From Euryodendron excelsum (lineage: Eukaryota > Streptophyta > Magnoliopsida > Ericales > Pentaphylacaceae): a stretch of DNA of 64,000 nt. Position numbers and translations under genes: made by a program. Shown one piece after another: positions 12,703-24,300 of this stretch (positions are counted from its first letter, which is position 1; each line of letters opens with the position of its first letter). The stretch is taken from NCBI GenBank assembly GCA_033060915.1, contig CM065377.1:53634183-53698182 (forward strand), in the 5' to 3' direction. The notes beneath the pieces are model-generated. The model worked only from the letters and a program-made list of their open reading frames with translations. It was not told the DNA's origin and did no database searches.

Positions 12703-12857
12703 GCTCCTTTGGATTAATTTATTTATCAGTTTATTTAATTAGTTTTTAAATTAAAATTTAATTTTCTTCATTTTACGAGCTTTTAGGTTAGACTTGCTTT
12801 TTTTACTCAAAAAAACTAGTTAAAAACATAAGATACTTAAATAAATCCAAATGACCT
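12703..12857. mobile_element. Short MITE-like element
   Basis: The left terminus reads tttggattaattta and the right terminus, reverse-complemented, reads tttggatttattta, so 13 of 14 bases match as an inverted repeat. The interior of about 120 bp is AT-rich and non-coding. Confidence 0.5.
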
Positions 12858-15800
12858 CTAGTGCAGTAACAACCATTTTAACGGCTATAACTTACTATAT
12901 ACAAGGTTCTTTCTTCTTCTTCTTCTTCTTTTAGAGTGAAAAAAATACTTTCATGTAAACCCTTATATATAGCTCCATTGTTTTTAAACAAAAGGTGATG
13001 AATTTTTTTTATGACAAAAAAATCTTCACCCTTTTTCTTTTGGTTCTTTAAGTTTAAAAAATCTTTACTCCATAAATTTGTCTCTCGGCCCAAACATAAA
13101 AATAATTAGTCAAAAGTCATTTCTCAACTGAAATAAAATTCAAAGAGTCTTGTTCCACATGTTTTGTTACATACAAAGAGGCAAAAGTGATAGGTTCAAT
13201 TTCACATCATTATATTGATCTACCATCACGATATGTCAAAGGACATAATCAATGAATTTCATATATTGATTGATGCCCACTCACATGTTGAAAGTTAGAC
13301 CTTGTCCCTTAAGGAACCTCATTATCCCAAGCGTGGTAGTTACTTGACCTTTTTAGGACTGAGAACAACTGCATGAATGGTATGTCTCACTAATTTCTCG
13401 TTATTTTTTTTTTCAATCAAAGTGTTTATTTGTTTTGAAATATTTATAATATTATATTGCATAAAACATTACATTTTAAATTAACAGATACGATAAGTCA
13501 AATCTATAACTTTATAGCATGAGTGGAGGTGACACTAGGAGTTAACTAACTATCACTTCATTGATTTCATTTTATTTATACTTCATGATAATCATCCTTT
13601 TGTTGATATTGAAATATCGTTCGAGATCAATTTGTTATGTAAACAAGTTAAATTTGAATATATTTTAAAACTCATTAATTTTTTAATTTAACTCAAACTC
13701 AACTCGATAAGTTTATATTCATTTAAAAATTTGAAATACTCGAGTTTAGCTCTTCAAAATTAAACAGATCAAATTTAGATACATATTAACTAAAATTGTA
13801 ACCGAATCAGACCGAACAAAAATTATTTAAGTTTGGTTTAATACCTCACCTTAAGGTTTTAAGGTGGGACGGGCACCTATAAGTAATCTAAGAGGATGTA
13901 GCAAAACTACGTTGTACTCCAGCAGCACCGAATAACTCCTCCATTAGCTCCATATATTTTTGGCCAAAATTTATATTTTCTCAAACAAAAGAATCTGCGC
14001 ACCTCCTGATCCTTCACTCGCATCGTACGCGCGTGAAAATCACCCTCCAACTCCCAACCATTTGACCTTGGGTAGAGTTGGCCACTCGCTCGAACAGCAC
14101 GTGGAATCACATGTATATATATACGTACAACTGCAGTAAAAAAAGAGGTGACCACGCCCACAAAAAGCAAGCTAATGAATAAAGGTTCAGGCTTTTCTGC
14201 AGAGAACCCCTCGACTTTTACGCGAGGCTTTCTCTGCCCCCCCACTCATCCTCTCTCTCTATAGTATATCTCTGCACATATACATATATCTCTCTCAGCC
14301 TTTCATCGTATTTTAGTCACATCCACACACGCTCTTCGAGGCTCGAGCTTTTCCTCAGTAGAATTCTACAAGGGTATTTCGGTCATTTAACATGCAATGC
14401 ACATGCATTATAACTGTACAAAGCTACGAAAGATTACAGTTTACGGGTTCCTATGCGTGTATGCATTTGTATATCTGCTGTTGTATCAGCTGTCGAAGGA
14501 CAGGTGTCGGAAGATGAGCGGAGATGGGACCCAGTTAAGACTTGCCAAAAGGAACTAGACCGGCCCTTGTCTGAGCAGAAATTGTCGGCTACTTATAAGG
14601 TTAAATCAATCGTACGGTCAAAAACTGCCAAAATTACAATTAAAACGTCAGGCTCTGAGCAGAGTGGATCACACCCCCCGGGGAAAGTTGAAAGGTGGTG
14701 ATCGTATGCGATGGAGTACACAGCAACTTCAGAAATTTCGACACGTGGCAACGTGCAAGTGAGTTTTGATTTGTACTGATTTTTATTTCTGAAACTCAGA
14801 AAAAATATTGAAAAATAATATTTTATTCTATTGTTTCCTAAAAATTGATTCTTTTTATCTGCATTTTTCAAAAATAGTTTTCGCCAATAATGAACCAAAT
14901 CAAACTTCAGGCTTGTTTTCTATTTTCTATTGCATTGATAATAAAAAAAAAACTATATTTAAAATTTTGACTAGCAAATTACTTTTTTACCTCAACCTTC
15001 TAAAACAGTTTTTGAAAAACAAAAAGAAATAAATTTCAACTTTATTTTCTGCTTTCTATACTTCGGTACAGAAAATATTCTAGAAAACATAGCAAGAAAA
15101 ATTTGTACAAATTTTACATTTGTAAACAATGTCCCCAAACAAAGAAGGTTATACAATTTGCTTTCACTTTAATTTATGAAATTATTATTTCCCCTAGCCT
15201 TTGCGTACTTTTTTCCAATCCTGTGTGTCTCGCGTAGGAAAAGCCCCTCATATAGGGTTGTAATAAAATACCAAAAAAGGTATGAAAACAAACATTCCCT
15301 TATTTTTTTTATCGTTCAATGTGGATGTTATATTTAGATCTTAAAAATTTGTCGGAGTGAAAAAAAAAGAGAAAAAAAATAGAAAAATAAAACAAATAAG
15401 CTAAAAAAATTTATTGGGTAAGAGTAGGAAAATAAAAGGAAACAAATGAGTTTTTGTTATTAAAAAAAATAGAAAATTTTGTTCGGTTGCTCTGAAAATA
15501 TTTCCTTCTCATTTCTTTAGACAAGTCCAATATCAAATCCATAGCGCTATATATATCATAATCCATTGGATGCATGATTGAAAGTTCCAAATGTACAAAT
15601 CCACTGCACAAAACCAGTATCCAGTGGGGTATTAACCAAGGGAAATGAGCAGAGAAAAGCCTATGGATTCCCTTCTTCTTTAGCTATTTACTAAGGAATC
15701 TTGCCCCTACAATGACTACGTGACTGAATTGGCAATCTTTGGTAAACGAGCTGATCTCTGTTTCAAGCAATGTGAACCATTGGATTGCTGTATATGTCAT

Positions 15801-15893
15801 GTACGTATAGGTTGGTTAACCCCCATCATCTGAATGTGTCCTCTTTCCAGTGCTTGGCTGATCAGACTGAGGCAGCCAAATGAGTCTTGCTCT

Positions 15894-15895
<2 letters not shown>
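12858..15895. other. Intergenic DNA, no supported gene
   Basis: Mostly AT-rich. The block 13900-14760 is less AT-rich and holds a G-box core cacgtg near 14099, acgtggcaacgtg near 14742 and CT tracts near 14250-14300. It looks promoter-like, but no adjoining coding sequence follows on either strand. The 112-codon minus frame at 14245-13907 is not recognisable. Confidence 0.4.

Positions 15896-15931
<36 letters not shown>
15896..15931. repeat. (GA)n microsatellite
   Basis: Uninterrupted GA/AG dinucleotide run of about 36 bases. A second, shorter run lies at 16099-16121. Confidence 0.95.
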
Positions 15932-15933
<2 letters not shown>

Positions 15934-16557
15934 GGGCTCTCTTTCCCTCAAGGCCCACAAAATGTCATAGGGCCCTCGAGCCTTAAGGCCCCCCATCCTA
16001 TGCTCTGACCTTGATGTTGGCCTTATTCACTAGTAAGAAATGTTTCTTGAACTAGATAGATGATGATTCTTTTCTTGTCCATTTGGCCCACATCAAGCTT
16101 GGAGAGAGAGAGAGAGAGAGAGCTATGCTTATAATGTAAGGAACCGCTAATTAAAATCAAACTTGTGACTTCTGAAATTATACATGTTACTCACTGGCCT
16201 TGCAGGCTTTATACAAGTTGCCCATTTGCCTTATAATTGAGAAGCTGCTCAGTTGAGTTTTTAACCCTGCTATTAGGAGCTCAAGTTTATTAATTGTCTT
16301 ATTAATTGAAAAAAAAAAAAAAAAGAAACCCCTGCTTTAAACATATGGTCATTGTGAAAAATTGAGAGAATATAGAAGAAGAGAATTGATTTGGAGAGAG
16401 CACCCTGAAATTTCTATTGATCAGGGCCGAAATAAACTTCTAACAGTAGGCCATTGGAGGGGTTTTCACTTCACCTATAAATCAAACTATTGAACATCTC
16501 TAGTCAAATTGTTGAATATCTCTACATACATTAGCTAGGGCCCACCAGCTGATAGCG

Positions 16558-16636
16558 CAACTGACACATTAGCCGGTAACGGAGCAACTGCGACTGATGC
16601 AAGCCATCCGATGCAGGCCATCCGATGTGTCAGTTG
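16558..16636. repeat. Inverted repeat able to form a hairpin
   Basis: caactgacacat at 16558-16569 is exactly complementary to atgtgtcagttg at 16625-16636, with a 55-base loop that contains a 14-bp direct repeat ending gccatccgatg. It lies about 340-420 bases downstream of the DUF599 stop codon. Confidence 0.6.
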
Positions 16637-16976
16637 GCTACTGATGCTAGACTTTTTCACGATTGAAGATACGATTGAATTATGCCAAGGGAGTTGCTTC
16701 CAAGGGAAAAAAAAAAAAACAAAACAAAACAAAAGATTTCAACCCTTTTGCTTATAGGTACAGGGATTTGCACATTGTTTGGATCTGCAACCCAGCTTTC
16801 AATTATCAAATTTTAAACAATATACAAGAAGTCAAATACTACATGCTAAAGGCCATTGAAGATGATAATAAACACTTTTCATTGATCTTGGTTGCTATAG
16901 AAAAAAATAGGCATACACCATTGCTATTACAAGTCAAGAGTGTGATTAAAACTTAGATATCTACCAGCTGAGGTAA

Positions 16977-17772
16977 TCAGAGGCCGACCCGTGGCTTCCC
17001 GGGGGGCTGGTGCCGGTGCAACGGAGTCGAATTAGTGTCAAGATAATAGAGGAGGAACACCATAACCAATGAGGTAGCAAACATGGGAATAGGACCAAAA
17101 AACCATAGTAACAAGTTGATGGCAAAATAGAGGGCCCTAAGCCCAAGTGACCAAAACTCACCACCCCTTATAACTGGCAACTCCACATATTTGGAGGGCA
17201 TGTTGGTATCTGACATGCATATTAGGTAATTTGCATGGATAAAGTACCTTGCTGATTGAACAAAGCATGCAAAGCCAAGGATGAAACATATCAAGAGGCT
17301 TATGTACTTGATGGACATGGTGGAGGATCTTGTGTCACCATAGATCAACTCACTCTGGAAGATGTTTGAGTTGTTCGCGATCCAGGCTCCGATGAGAGAG
17401 CTCAGGGTCAATGAGACCGATGCTAAGAAGGTGGCCGCGGCTGTGTTGGATCCGAGCACGGTTAGAGCATTATCCCTCTTCTGCATCTGCAAAAAAAAAA
17501 AATCCCAATTCCCAATTCATGTGAATTTTGACTTTAGTCATGAATTTTGGCTATAAGTTTGTTAGAAGGCAAAAGATGGGAGGAGAGGGACAAGATTGAC
17601 TTGCCTGCATGATATTTTCAACCCAAGCAATCTTGTCATTGTTCTCAAAGCCAAAGACAGTGGTGTGAGGATGATTGAGGTATCTGTAGAGGAGGAAGAG
17701 ATGGTACCCAAACATGATGAGCAACCCACTTGGGACCATCACCAAATCAAGGTACTCCTTTTGGAAAATCAT
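16977..17772 (-). CDS. DUF599 family membrane protein, two exons
   Basis: Plant integral membrane protein of the DUF599 family; its biochemical role is unknown and none is inferred. Exons 17772-17605 and 17486-16977 on the minus strand give 225 residues, a usual length for the family. The ATG at 17772 starts MIFQKEYLDL. Hydrophobic segments are at about 12-30 (VPSGLLIMFGYHLFLLY), 80-95 (SLTLSSLIGAWI), 115-140 (YISLLICFILGFACFV) and 170-210 (YFAINLLLWFFG, LVMVFLLYYL). Family landmarks are WVENIMQ at the end of exon 1, then KRDNALTVLGSNTAAATFLA and RYFIHANYLI. The intron begins GCAAGT after CAG, a GC-AG intron; using the nearest GT would throw exon 2 out of frame. The acceptor follows a poly-T tract ending tttgcag; a second AG six bases on would drop two residues. 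Confidence 0.88.
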
Positions 17773-17930
17773 GCCTTGGGCTCTCTCTCTGTGTCTCTGT
17801 CTCTCTCTCTCTCTCTCTCTCTAGATTGCTAACTGATCAGAGTGGAAGAGTTATATCGGTAGTGGGAGACTTTGAATTCATCAAATCCCCAATTGGAAGG
17901 GAAGAGCATGTTGTCTGGGGATTTGTTTAA
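17773..17930 (-). promoter_or_regulatory. Leader of the DUF599 gene with CT/GA microsatellite
   Basis: Directly upstream of the DUF599 ATG is a ctctctgtgtctctgtctct-type run (17781-17821), reading as GA on the sense strand. Such tracts are frequent in plant 5' UTRs and bind GAGA-type factors. No TATA box can be assigned with confidence. Confidence 0.45.
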
Positions 17931-19142
17931 AGCACCATTGACTTTTCTGAAGTGGGCTGCAAACCAACTTTGCAACACTTAAATTCCCCAATTCATATGG
18001 GTCCAGTTAGGCACTATTAATAATTAATTGAAAGTGGATGCTTGAATTGAATTAGCAAAATTATATATCATTAATTATAATTAGCACCTCTATACTTTAC
18101 AATGAATCTCACTTTGATCCCTCATTGCTCAATTGTACACTTACGTTTAAGTTGTAATGCTGTCCAACTATAGAAAAATGACCATTGGGAGTGTGGTGTG
18201 AAATGTAATTAAGGGTGTTAAGTGTAGTAATTTTATTTTTGACTTCTTATTATTTTGAGGCAAAAAAAGTAATTGACGGCCACATGAGTGTTACATGGAC
18301 ATTTTCATCAGCTATACAAATGGTAGTTGACAATCCATATTACAATTTAACAGTAATTATATGAGGTTGAATGTTACAATTTATAAAAGATGGACCAAAG
18401 CGAGATTCTAAGTGTAATTAATTCAAAAAATTAAACAGCAATTACAATATGAGGCTCAAGATGCAACTCTAAGTCATTTTCCTAAAGGCTCGTGTGAAGG
18501 CTCAAAGTAAAATTTCAACTAGAGAGATCTAGCATTTTAAGGGAAATATCATAATAAATGCTCCCTTGATAGGGTTCATCCAATTAATAGGAGATAAAAT
18601 AGGCCATTTTTTCATGAAAATGTGTATAGTTTAAAGGATTAATTGGCAATAGCATTTCGACCGACCATTTAGTATGGTATAAAACAGTACTAAGAAACAT
18701 AAACTTTGTTTAATCTTTGATGATTAATATCGAAGTCAACATCAGTTTGTTAGGTAACGTGTTGGGAACTGCTTGTACCTTTTCCAATTTCCAACCAAGA
18801 CTAGACTATGTATATATATTTATAATATATGTGTGTGTGTAAGTATGATTTTGCTATCAATGGTGACCTCATGGAATGAGAATTTTTATTTTTATGTGAG
18901 CTATTCTAGGGTTACTCTGGATTGTCCAAAAGGAAGAAACATCATCTACTTAATGTGGATTAGGGTTGTGTATTGATTGGATGGGTCGGGTTCGCCCTAA
19001 GCATGTAACAAAATCGGTTCAGGTCGTCATTTTAAAAACTATAATCCAACTAAACTCGTGACTAGATTTGAACCAAGCGATCAATGGAGATTAAGTTGGT
19101 TTGATTTTTGAATTTTTGGATTATTTTATGTATCCCTGGCAT
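17931..19142. other. Intergenic DNA, nothing recognised
   Basis: AT-rich sequence with a short (TG)n at 18831-18840 and scattered small open frames without known similarity. No transposon termini found. Confidence 0.5.
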
Positions 19143-19960
19143 GAATCAAATTATTTTTATCTCCATCAAGAAAGATGTAAATCATGTGAAATTAAGCAAA
19201 TTTCATGGGAATATTTGACAGGGTAACATGAAAACCTGATGTTGTATTGGGCAGGGATCTAAGTATGGGCTTAGAACCAATCAAGCCCAAGCCAGCTAAG
19301 ACAAGCAACATGTCAAATTAAAATGTGAATGGAAAATTTGAGTCAACAAGGTCATACGGTCAAATTTAAGAAAGTTAAATTTGGAATTCAGTTTATACAT
19401 ATGTGTATATATATATATATATATATAAGGAAGAATACTTTTAGGTTGTGTTTGAAATATGAATTTATCAAGAAAAAAAAAGAAAAATAAAAATGTGAGA
19501 GAAAATAGAACAAAATGAAAGAGAATTTTTGTTATCTTTTTTCTTACCTTTTTTCTTTTTTCTTTTTTCTTTTTTCATATCACCAAATCCTTGATTCAAA
19601 CACAACCATAATTTAGGTAGAAATTTTACCTTTTTAGCCGAAAGGCAGCCAAATTTGGAAACATTTATCGAGACAACTGAAAAATTAAATGAGAAATGTA
19701 AAGTTTCGAGAAAAAAAAAAGTTTACTAAAATGCAACTTCTAAATTGATCAAAAATTCCCACAAGAAAAACCATCCTACCACCACCGCAATAAGAAACTA
19801 AACCATGAATACTAAAAGGCTATGTTTGAATATTAGATTTGTAGCAGATAAAGAAAAGCAAAAGGAAAAGAAAAAGATAGAAAAAGAAAATAAAGTCACA
19901 AAAGCTAAATTTATTTCTTTTTCTAAGTTGGTCGGTTTTTTAGCTTTTCAATTTCTTTGC
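19143..19960. repeat. Duplicated block B, copy 1
   Basis: Colinear with 51168-51610 (B'). Shared stretches include tcaagaaagatgtaa, catgtgaaattaagcaa, ttaagaaagtt, ggaagaatactttt and atgaatactaaa followed by ggctatgtttga. Copy 1 is longer because it has a MITE (19444-19607), an AT microsatellite and about 100 bases of extra sequence near 19250-19350. Confidence 0.8.
19444..19607. mobile_element. MITE present in B and absent from B'
   Basis: Termini ggttgtgtttgaa on the left and ttcaaacacaacc on the right are perfect 13-bp inverted repeats around a purine-then-pyrimidine-rich core. In B' the flanks join directly (gaatactttt followed by tcttaatttgggtag near 51327-51345), so that copy is the empty site. 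The target duplication is not clean (TTA against ATA). Confidence 0.75.
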
Positions 19961-20000
19961 GTGACTACGCTCAAAATATGGCAATCTATTAATATCTAAG

Positions 20001-21305
20001 TGCAGATGCAAGAAGTAGTAAATAAAATCCAATAGGACTAGAGTCGATGCATAGGGAATAGTTATCAAAATATGTAAAGTTAGGTGTTAAAATTCACTCA
20101 CGGTAAAAAATTAAATACTGACTAAGCCATGCTAGATACTGTAGTGTTATAATGATTTCAGTTGGAACCTAAGCCAACCTATTTGAATTTCATCTTGAAA
20201 AGTACTAATGAGATTTGGACAATTATTACAGAAAATGATAACCAAAGCAAAATAGTTGAATTTATGAAGATTGATGGTTTTAGAACGAGACTTTAATTAA
20301 ATTAAATAAAATAATTATAGATTCAATTGATCTGATCGCCTGATTCACCCGAAATTCTAGCAGAAATTTTGTAACTCAAATCATTAGAATTGTGTTGAGC
20401 CTTTGATTCTGAAGATTAAGCTATTAGAACAAAAATTCAATAATAATTAAATCTAGAATAATAAAATTAAAGTTATAGATTTATACTATCGATTTGTGCA
20501 ATAACCACACCAAACTAAGATTTGTGCATAGAGATTACCAAACTTAGTCAAGAATCTAAGTTTCTCATAGATCTAGAATTTAATTACCAAGAATTGAAAG
20601 ATTTTATAGATAAAACAATGAAGACTCAATTACCTCCGTTGATATTCCAAAATCCTCAGATTATCTTTAAAATTAGCTCTAAGAATAAAATTAGTTACTC
20701 ATAGTATTGAAAAGACATGACTTGAAAAATAACTTCATAAATAAAAAAGTTTATTACAGCACAATAACCGTAAAGAAAAGACTAAAAGGAAAAATTAATT
20801 GACTGAAAAGCACTAACAAATTAATTAAAAATCTATACCTGAAAATGAAAACAGAAAAATAAAGCAATGTAGCTCTCTACTGGCCTTTGCCTCTGCTCTC
20901 TTCCTTTTGCACTCTCTTTTTGTTCTCTTTTTATTGCCAAGAAAAAAAGAGCATCTTTCCTTTATTATTATTTTTTTTATATATTTGTTCTTCTTTCCTC
21001 CTCCTTTCCCTTGTTTTTTCCTTCTTTCCTTCTTTTTCTCCCTTGTCCTTGTCGACTCCTCCTCCGTTCCCTTGTTTTCTTTTGATTCATTGCAATGAAT
21101 CATTACTTTACACCTGCGCGCGCGCACACACACACATAATGTATATGTAACAATATAATATACATATATATTATATATAATATATTATACTCACTAACAC
21201 ATACACACATATATATAATGTTTATACTATATCAAATTAACACTCGAATAAATGTGTGTGTGCACACCGACTTTATTTTGTTAGGTTTTAGGTTTAAATC
21301 TGCAC
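20001..21305 (-). mobile_element. Left part of an old LTR split by the 29.7 kb element
   Basis: Resembles the 1.45 kb LTRs of the 38.5-45.3 kb element in layout: a gtgca...aagtagtaaa start, an ataggactagagtcgatgcatagggaat block, a long non-coding body and a tail. The remainder appears at 51026-51144, ending taaagtacaatca as the other LTR ends aagcacaatca. The combined length is about 1.42 kb, the same as that family. The outer boundaries and target duplication are unresolved. ORFs around 20825-21150 are low-complexity CT/GA sequence. Confidence 0.55.
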
Positions 21306-24300
21306 TGTTGCGTCCTGATTTTTTGCACTCGAGAAAAAACACAAGTAAAAAAAATACGGTATTCTCTCGTTAGAACTCATTCTCCTAGAAGGACGAGTGT
21401 GACTGAGTTTGAATTAAAAATTGATTTGAATAAGGGCTTTTGGAAAAAGTTTGGAGTGCCCACCTAACTTTGTTAAGGTGAGTTAGGTCACTTAAAACTA
21501 AGTGCAATCCAACGGTTAAACTTAAGATTTTTAAAAGGTTTTTGAAAAACTTTTTCAAGAGAGGGTTTTCGAAAAATAAGTTGTTTGGCAACCTTTGGAA
21601 AGATTTAATCCTTTTTTAAAAATAACTCAATTTTTTGTCTTTAAAAACAGTAATTCTAGGTTCAGGAGTTAGTTACGTATAGGAAAAATGCATTAAGTTA
21701 TCACCCTATCTTATCTTTGCGGTACCTACATGTCTATTCACCCTACCTTCACTCATTTAAAATCTACGATTATCCATTATCCAATTGTATCCACTTTAAA
21801 ATTTTAGAAAGAGGTTTGATATGATGCATGACATGCAAGTATAAGAAAAATATTTAATTTTAAAAATATAGTTGAAGAAAAGATTTGAAACTTAAAAAAG
21901 ATTTTGAAAATTGAAAACATGAAAAAGATTATGAAATTGAAAACTTGAAAAAAGTTATAATCACATCAATGAGAGTTGTTTACGTAACTCTTTATTGAGA
22001 ATCAAGTCAGTCGTAGTTCGAACTCGAGGTCCTATTGAAAATAGATACTTTGGGATCTTTGAAAAGTTTGACTTAAAAATGTTTGATTTGAAAGATTTGA
22101 ACTTTGAATAGAAGATTCGAAATTAAACTTCGATTTGAAATCAAACTTGGATTTAAAATTGAATTTAGAATTGACTTTGATTTGAAGTAAACTTAAGTAT
22201 TTTGAAATTGATTTTGATTTGAAAATATTAAACTTTGAATGAGAACTTAGACTAGATTTGTGAAAGATTGAGTTGAGCTTTGAAAATATTTTGATTTAGA
22301 TTGAAATTTGAAAATCATCTTGGTTTAGAAAAGAGATTTAGAAAAGAGTTAAAGCTTCCTAACTTTGGGGTTAGAGTTAAACTAGGGTTTTGACATCTTA
22401 AGACCTTGGTAACCTATGATTGAAGCATATAATTAAAATAGGAAGGTTTGATTTTAGAAAATTCCAGTTTAGAAAAAATAGGATTTAGGAAAGATTAGAA
22501 ACGGTTTGATTTGACTTAGAAACACTTGTCTTGGAATGGTTGAAAAATATTTGACTTGAATATTTGATTTGAAAGAATTTAGAAAGTTAGAGTTTAGAAA
22601 ATATTGAATTTTAGAAAACTTTGAATTGAAAGTTTCAAAATAGGAAAGTTCCATTTTAGAAAAGTGCCAAATTAAAAAAATTTCATTTTGGGAAATAGTT
22701 AATTTTGAAAAGATTTGAATTCGGAAAGATCCATTTAAAAAATGTTTGAATTTATAAAGATTTGAAATTTAAAAATAAGTTTTGAAAGTTTAAAATTAGG
22801 AAAGTTTTGAAATTTGAAAAGATTTGATAAGTTGAATTTGGAAAGTTGAAATTTGAAAAGGTTTGAAATTAGAAAAGGTATGAATGTTTGAAATTAAGAA
22901 ATGTTGGAATTAGGAAATATTAGAATTAGAAAAGAGTAGAATTATGAAAGATTTGATTCCTATTTCTTAAAGTTAAAGATTGGATTTTACTTTAAAAAAT
23001 AGATGATTTTATTTTATTTTTAAAATTGGAGGATTTGATTTAGTTTCTTAAATTAAAAGATTTGATTTGATTTGACATAGAATTGGGAAGGTTAAGTTTT
23101 GAAAATCTTGAATTTGGAGCTCTAAGATTCGGTAGAAAAGGAGTTTTGAAAATCTAAAATTTGACACAAAATAGGAAGTCATGATTTTAAGAAAGGAGTT
23201 AAAGTTTCCTAATCATGGATTCTAGGGCTTGACTTGGACTTCATGATAAAGAGTTTTTAGAAAGTAGATATTTGAAAAGAATTTTAGGAAATAGATTTGC
23301 AAAATTATTTGGATAGAGATTTGAATATGAACTTTTACAAGTCTCTTGAATATGTCACTATCTTAAAATAATTCTAACCATGAAAAGATTATAACCATTC
23401 TTGGGTTGTGATTTTGAAAACAAATAGGGTTTTGAAATATAGACCACAACGATCATATTGAATATAACACTTTTCTAAAACAACCCTAACCATGAAATGG
23501 CTAGAATCACTTTAGGATTGTGGTTTTGATAAAAACAATTTAGGGTTTAAACCCAAAATTTGGACCTTGATGGTTATATTGAATATAACACTTTCTTAAA
23601 ACAACCCCAATTATGAAATGGTTAGAATCATTCTAGGAGTGTGATTTTGAAAACCGATTTGAAAGGAGATTTTGAATGAAAGTTTTAAAAGAGAACTTTG
23701 ATGCAAGTTTGAAAATAACTTTGAATGCAATTTTGAATAGAATACATGAACATGATAACTATAATGCAATAGGGTCGTGAATATACAAGGCTAGATTTTA
23801 CCACATAATCAAGGGGGTCGAACCCACACCATCAAAGATTGAACTAGAAGAAAGCCCAGAGCACGGTGACCTTTAACAATTCTTCTTAGGCATGAATCGA
23901 AGAGTCTCTTATTTCAAGCACGCAAAAAGAGGAGGTAGAAGATGGGGATTAAAATAGAAAAAAACCCAAGTGGGTTAGGAGGGAGAAGAGAGAAGGGGGA
24001 TAACATAAAAGTAAATAGAAAACCAACCTCGTATTCTTCTTGCTTTGATTGGTTAATTTACTTTACTTGACTTGAACTTTGAGAGCTTTGAAGATGCATC
24101 ACTTGATCTTCAATGGGTGCCTAGAGGCTTATATTTGAGTGTATAAGATGTATAGAGGTTAAGGTATGAGTGTATGAAGGCTAGAGTTTGAAGAAGCATG
24201 AGGAAATTAGTTTTTGAAGAGACTTCGAGCTCTGTTTTTAAAGAGACAGAGTTTCTGGACTGAATTTGCTAACCCTTTTTACGCAGGGGAGGGTCTGTAT

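Noticed and set aside
13907..14245. 112-codon minus-strand ORF in a promoter-like GC-richer patch
   Set aside because: No recognisable domain, start context or splice pattern; the peptide has no compositional sign of selection. Left as intergenic.
15840..15935. Possible microRNA precursor (cagccaaatgagtcttgc)
   Set aside because: It only loosely resembles miR169-type sequence, and no complementary arm lies within a plausible hairpin distance.
20825..21150. ORFs of 63-102 codons rich in Lys/Arg/Glu or Phe/Leu/Ser
   Set aside because: CT-rich low-complexity sequence inside the old LTR; both strands are open only for compositional reasons.
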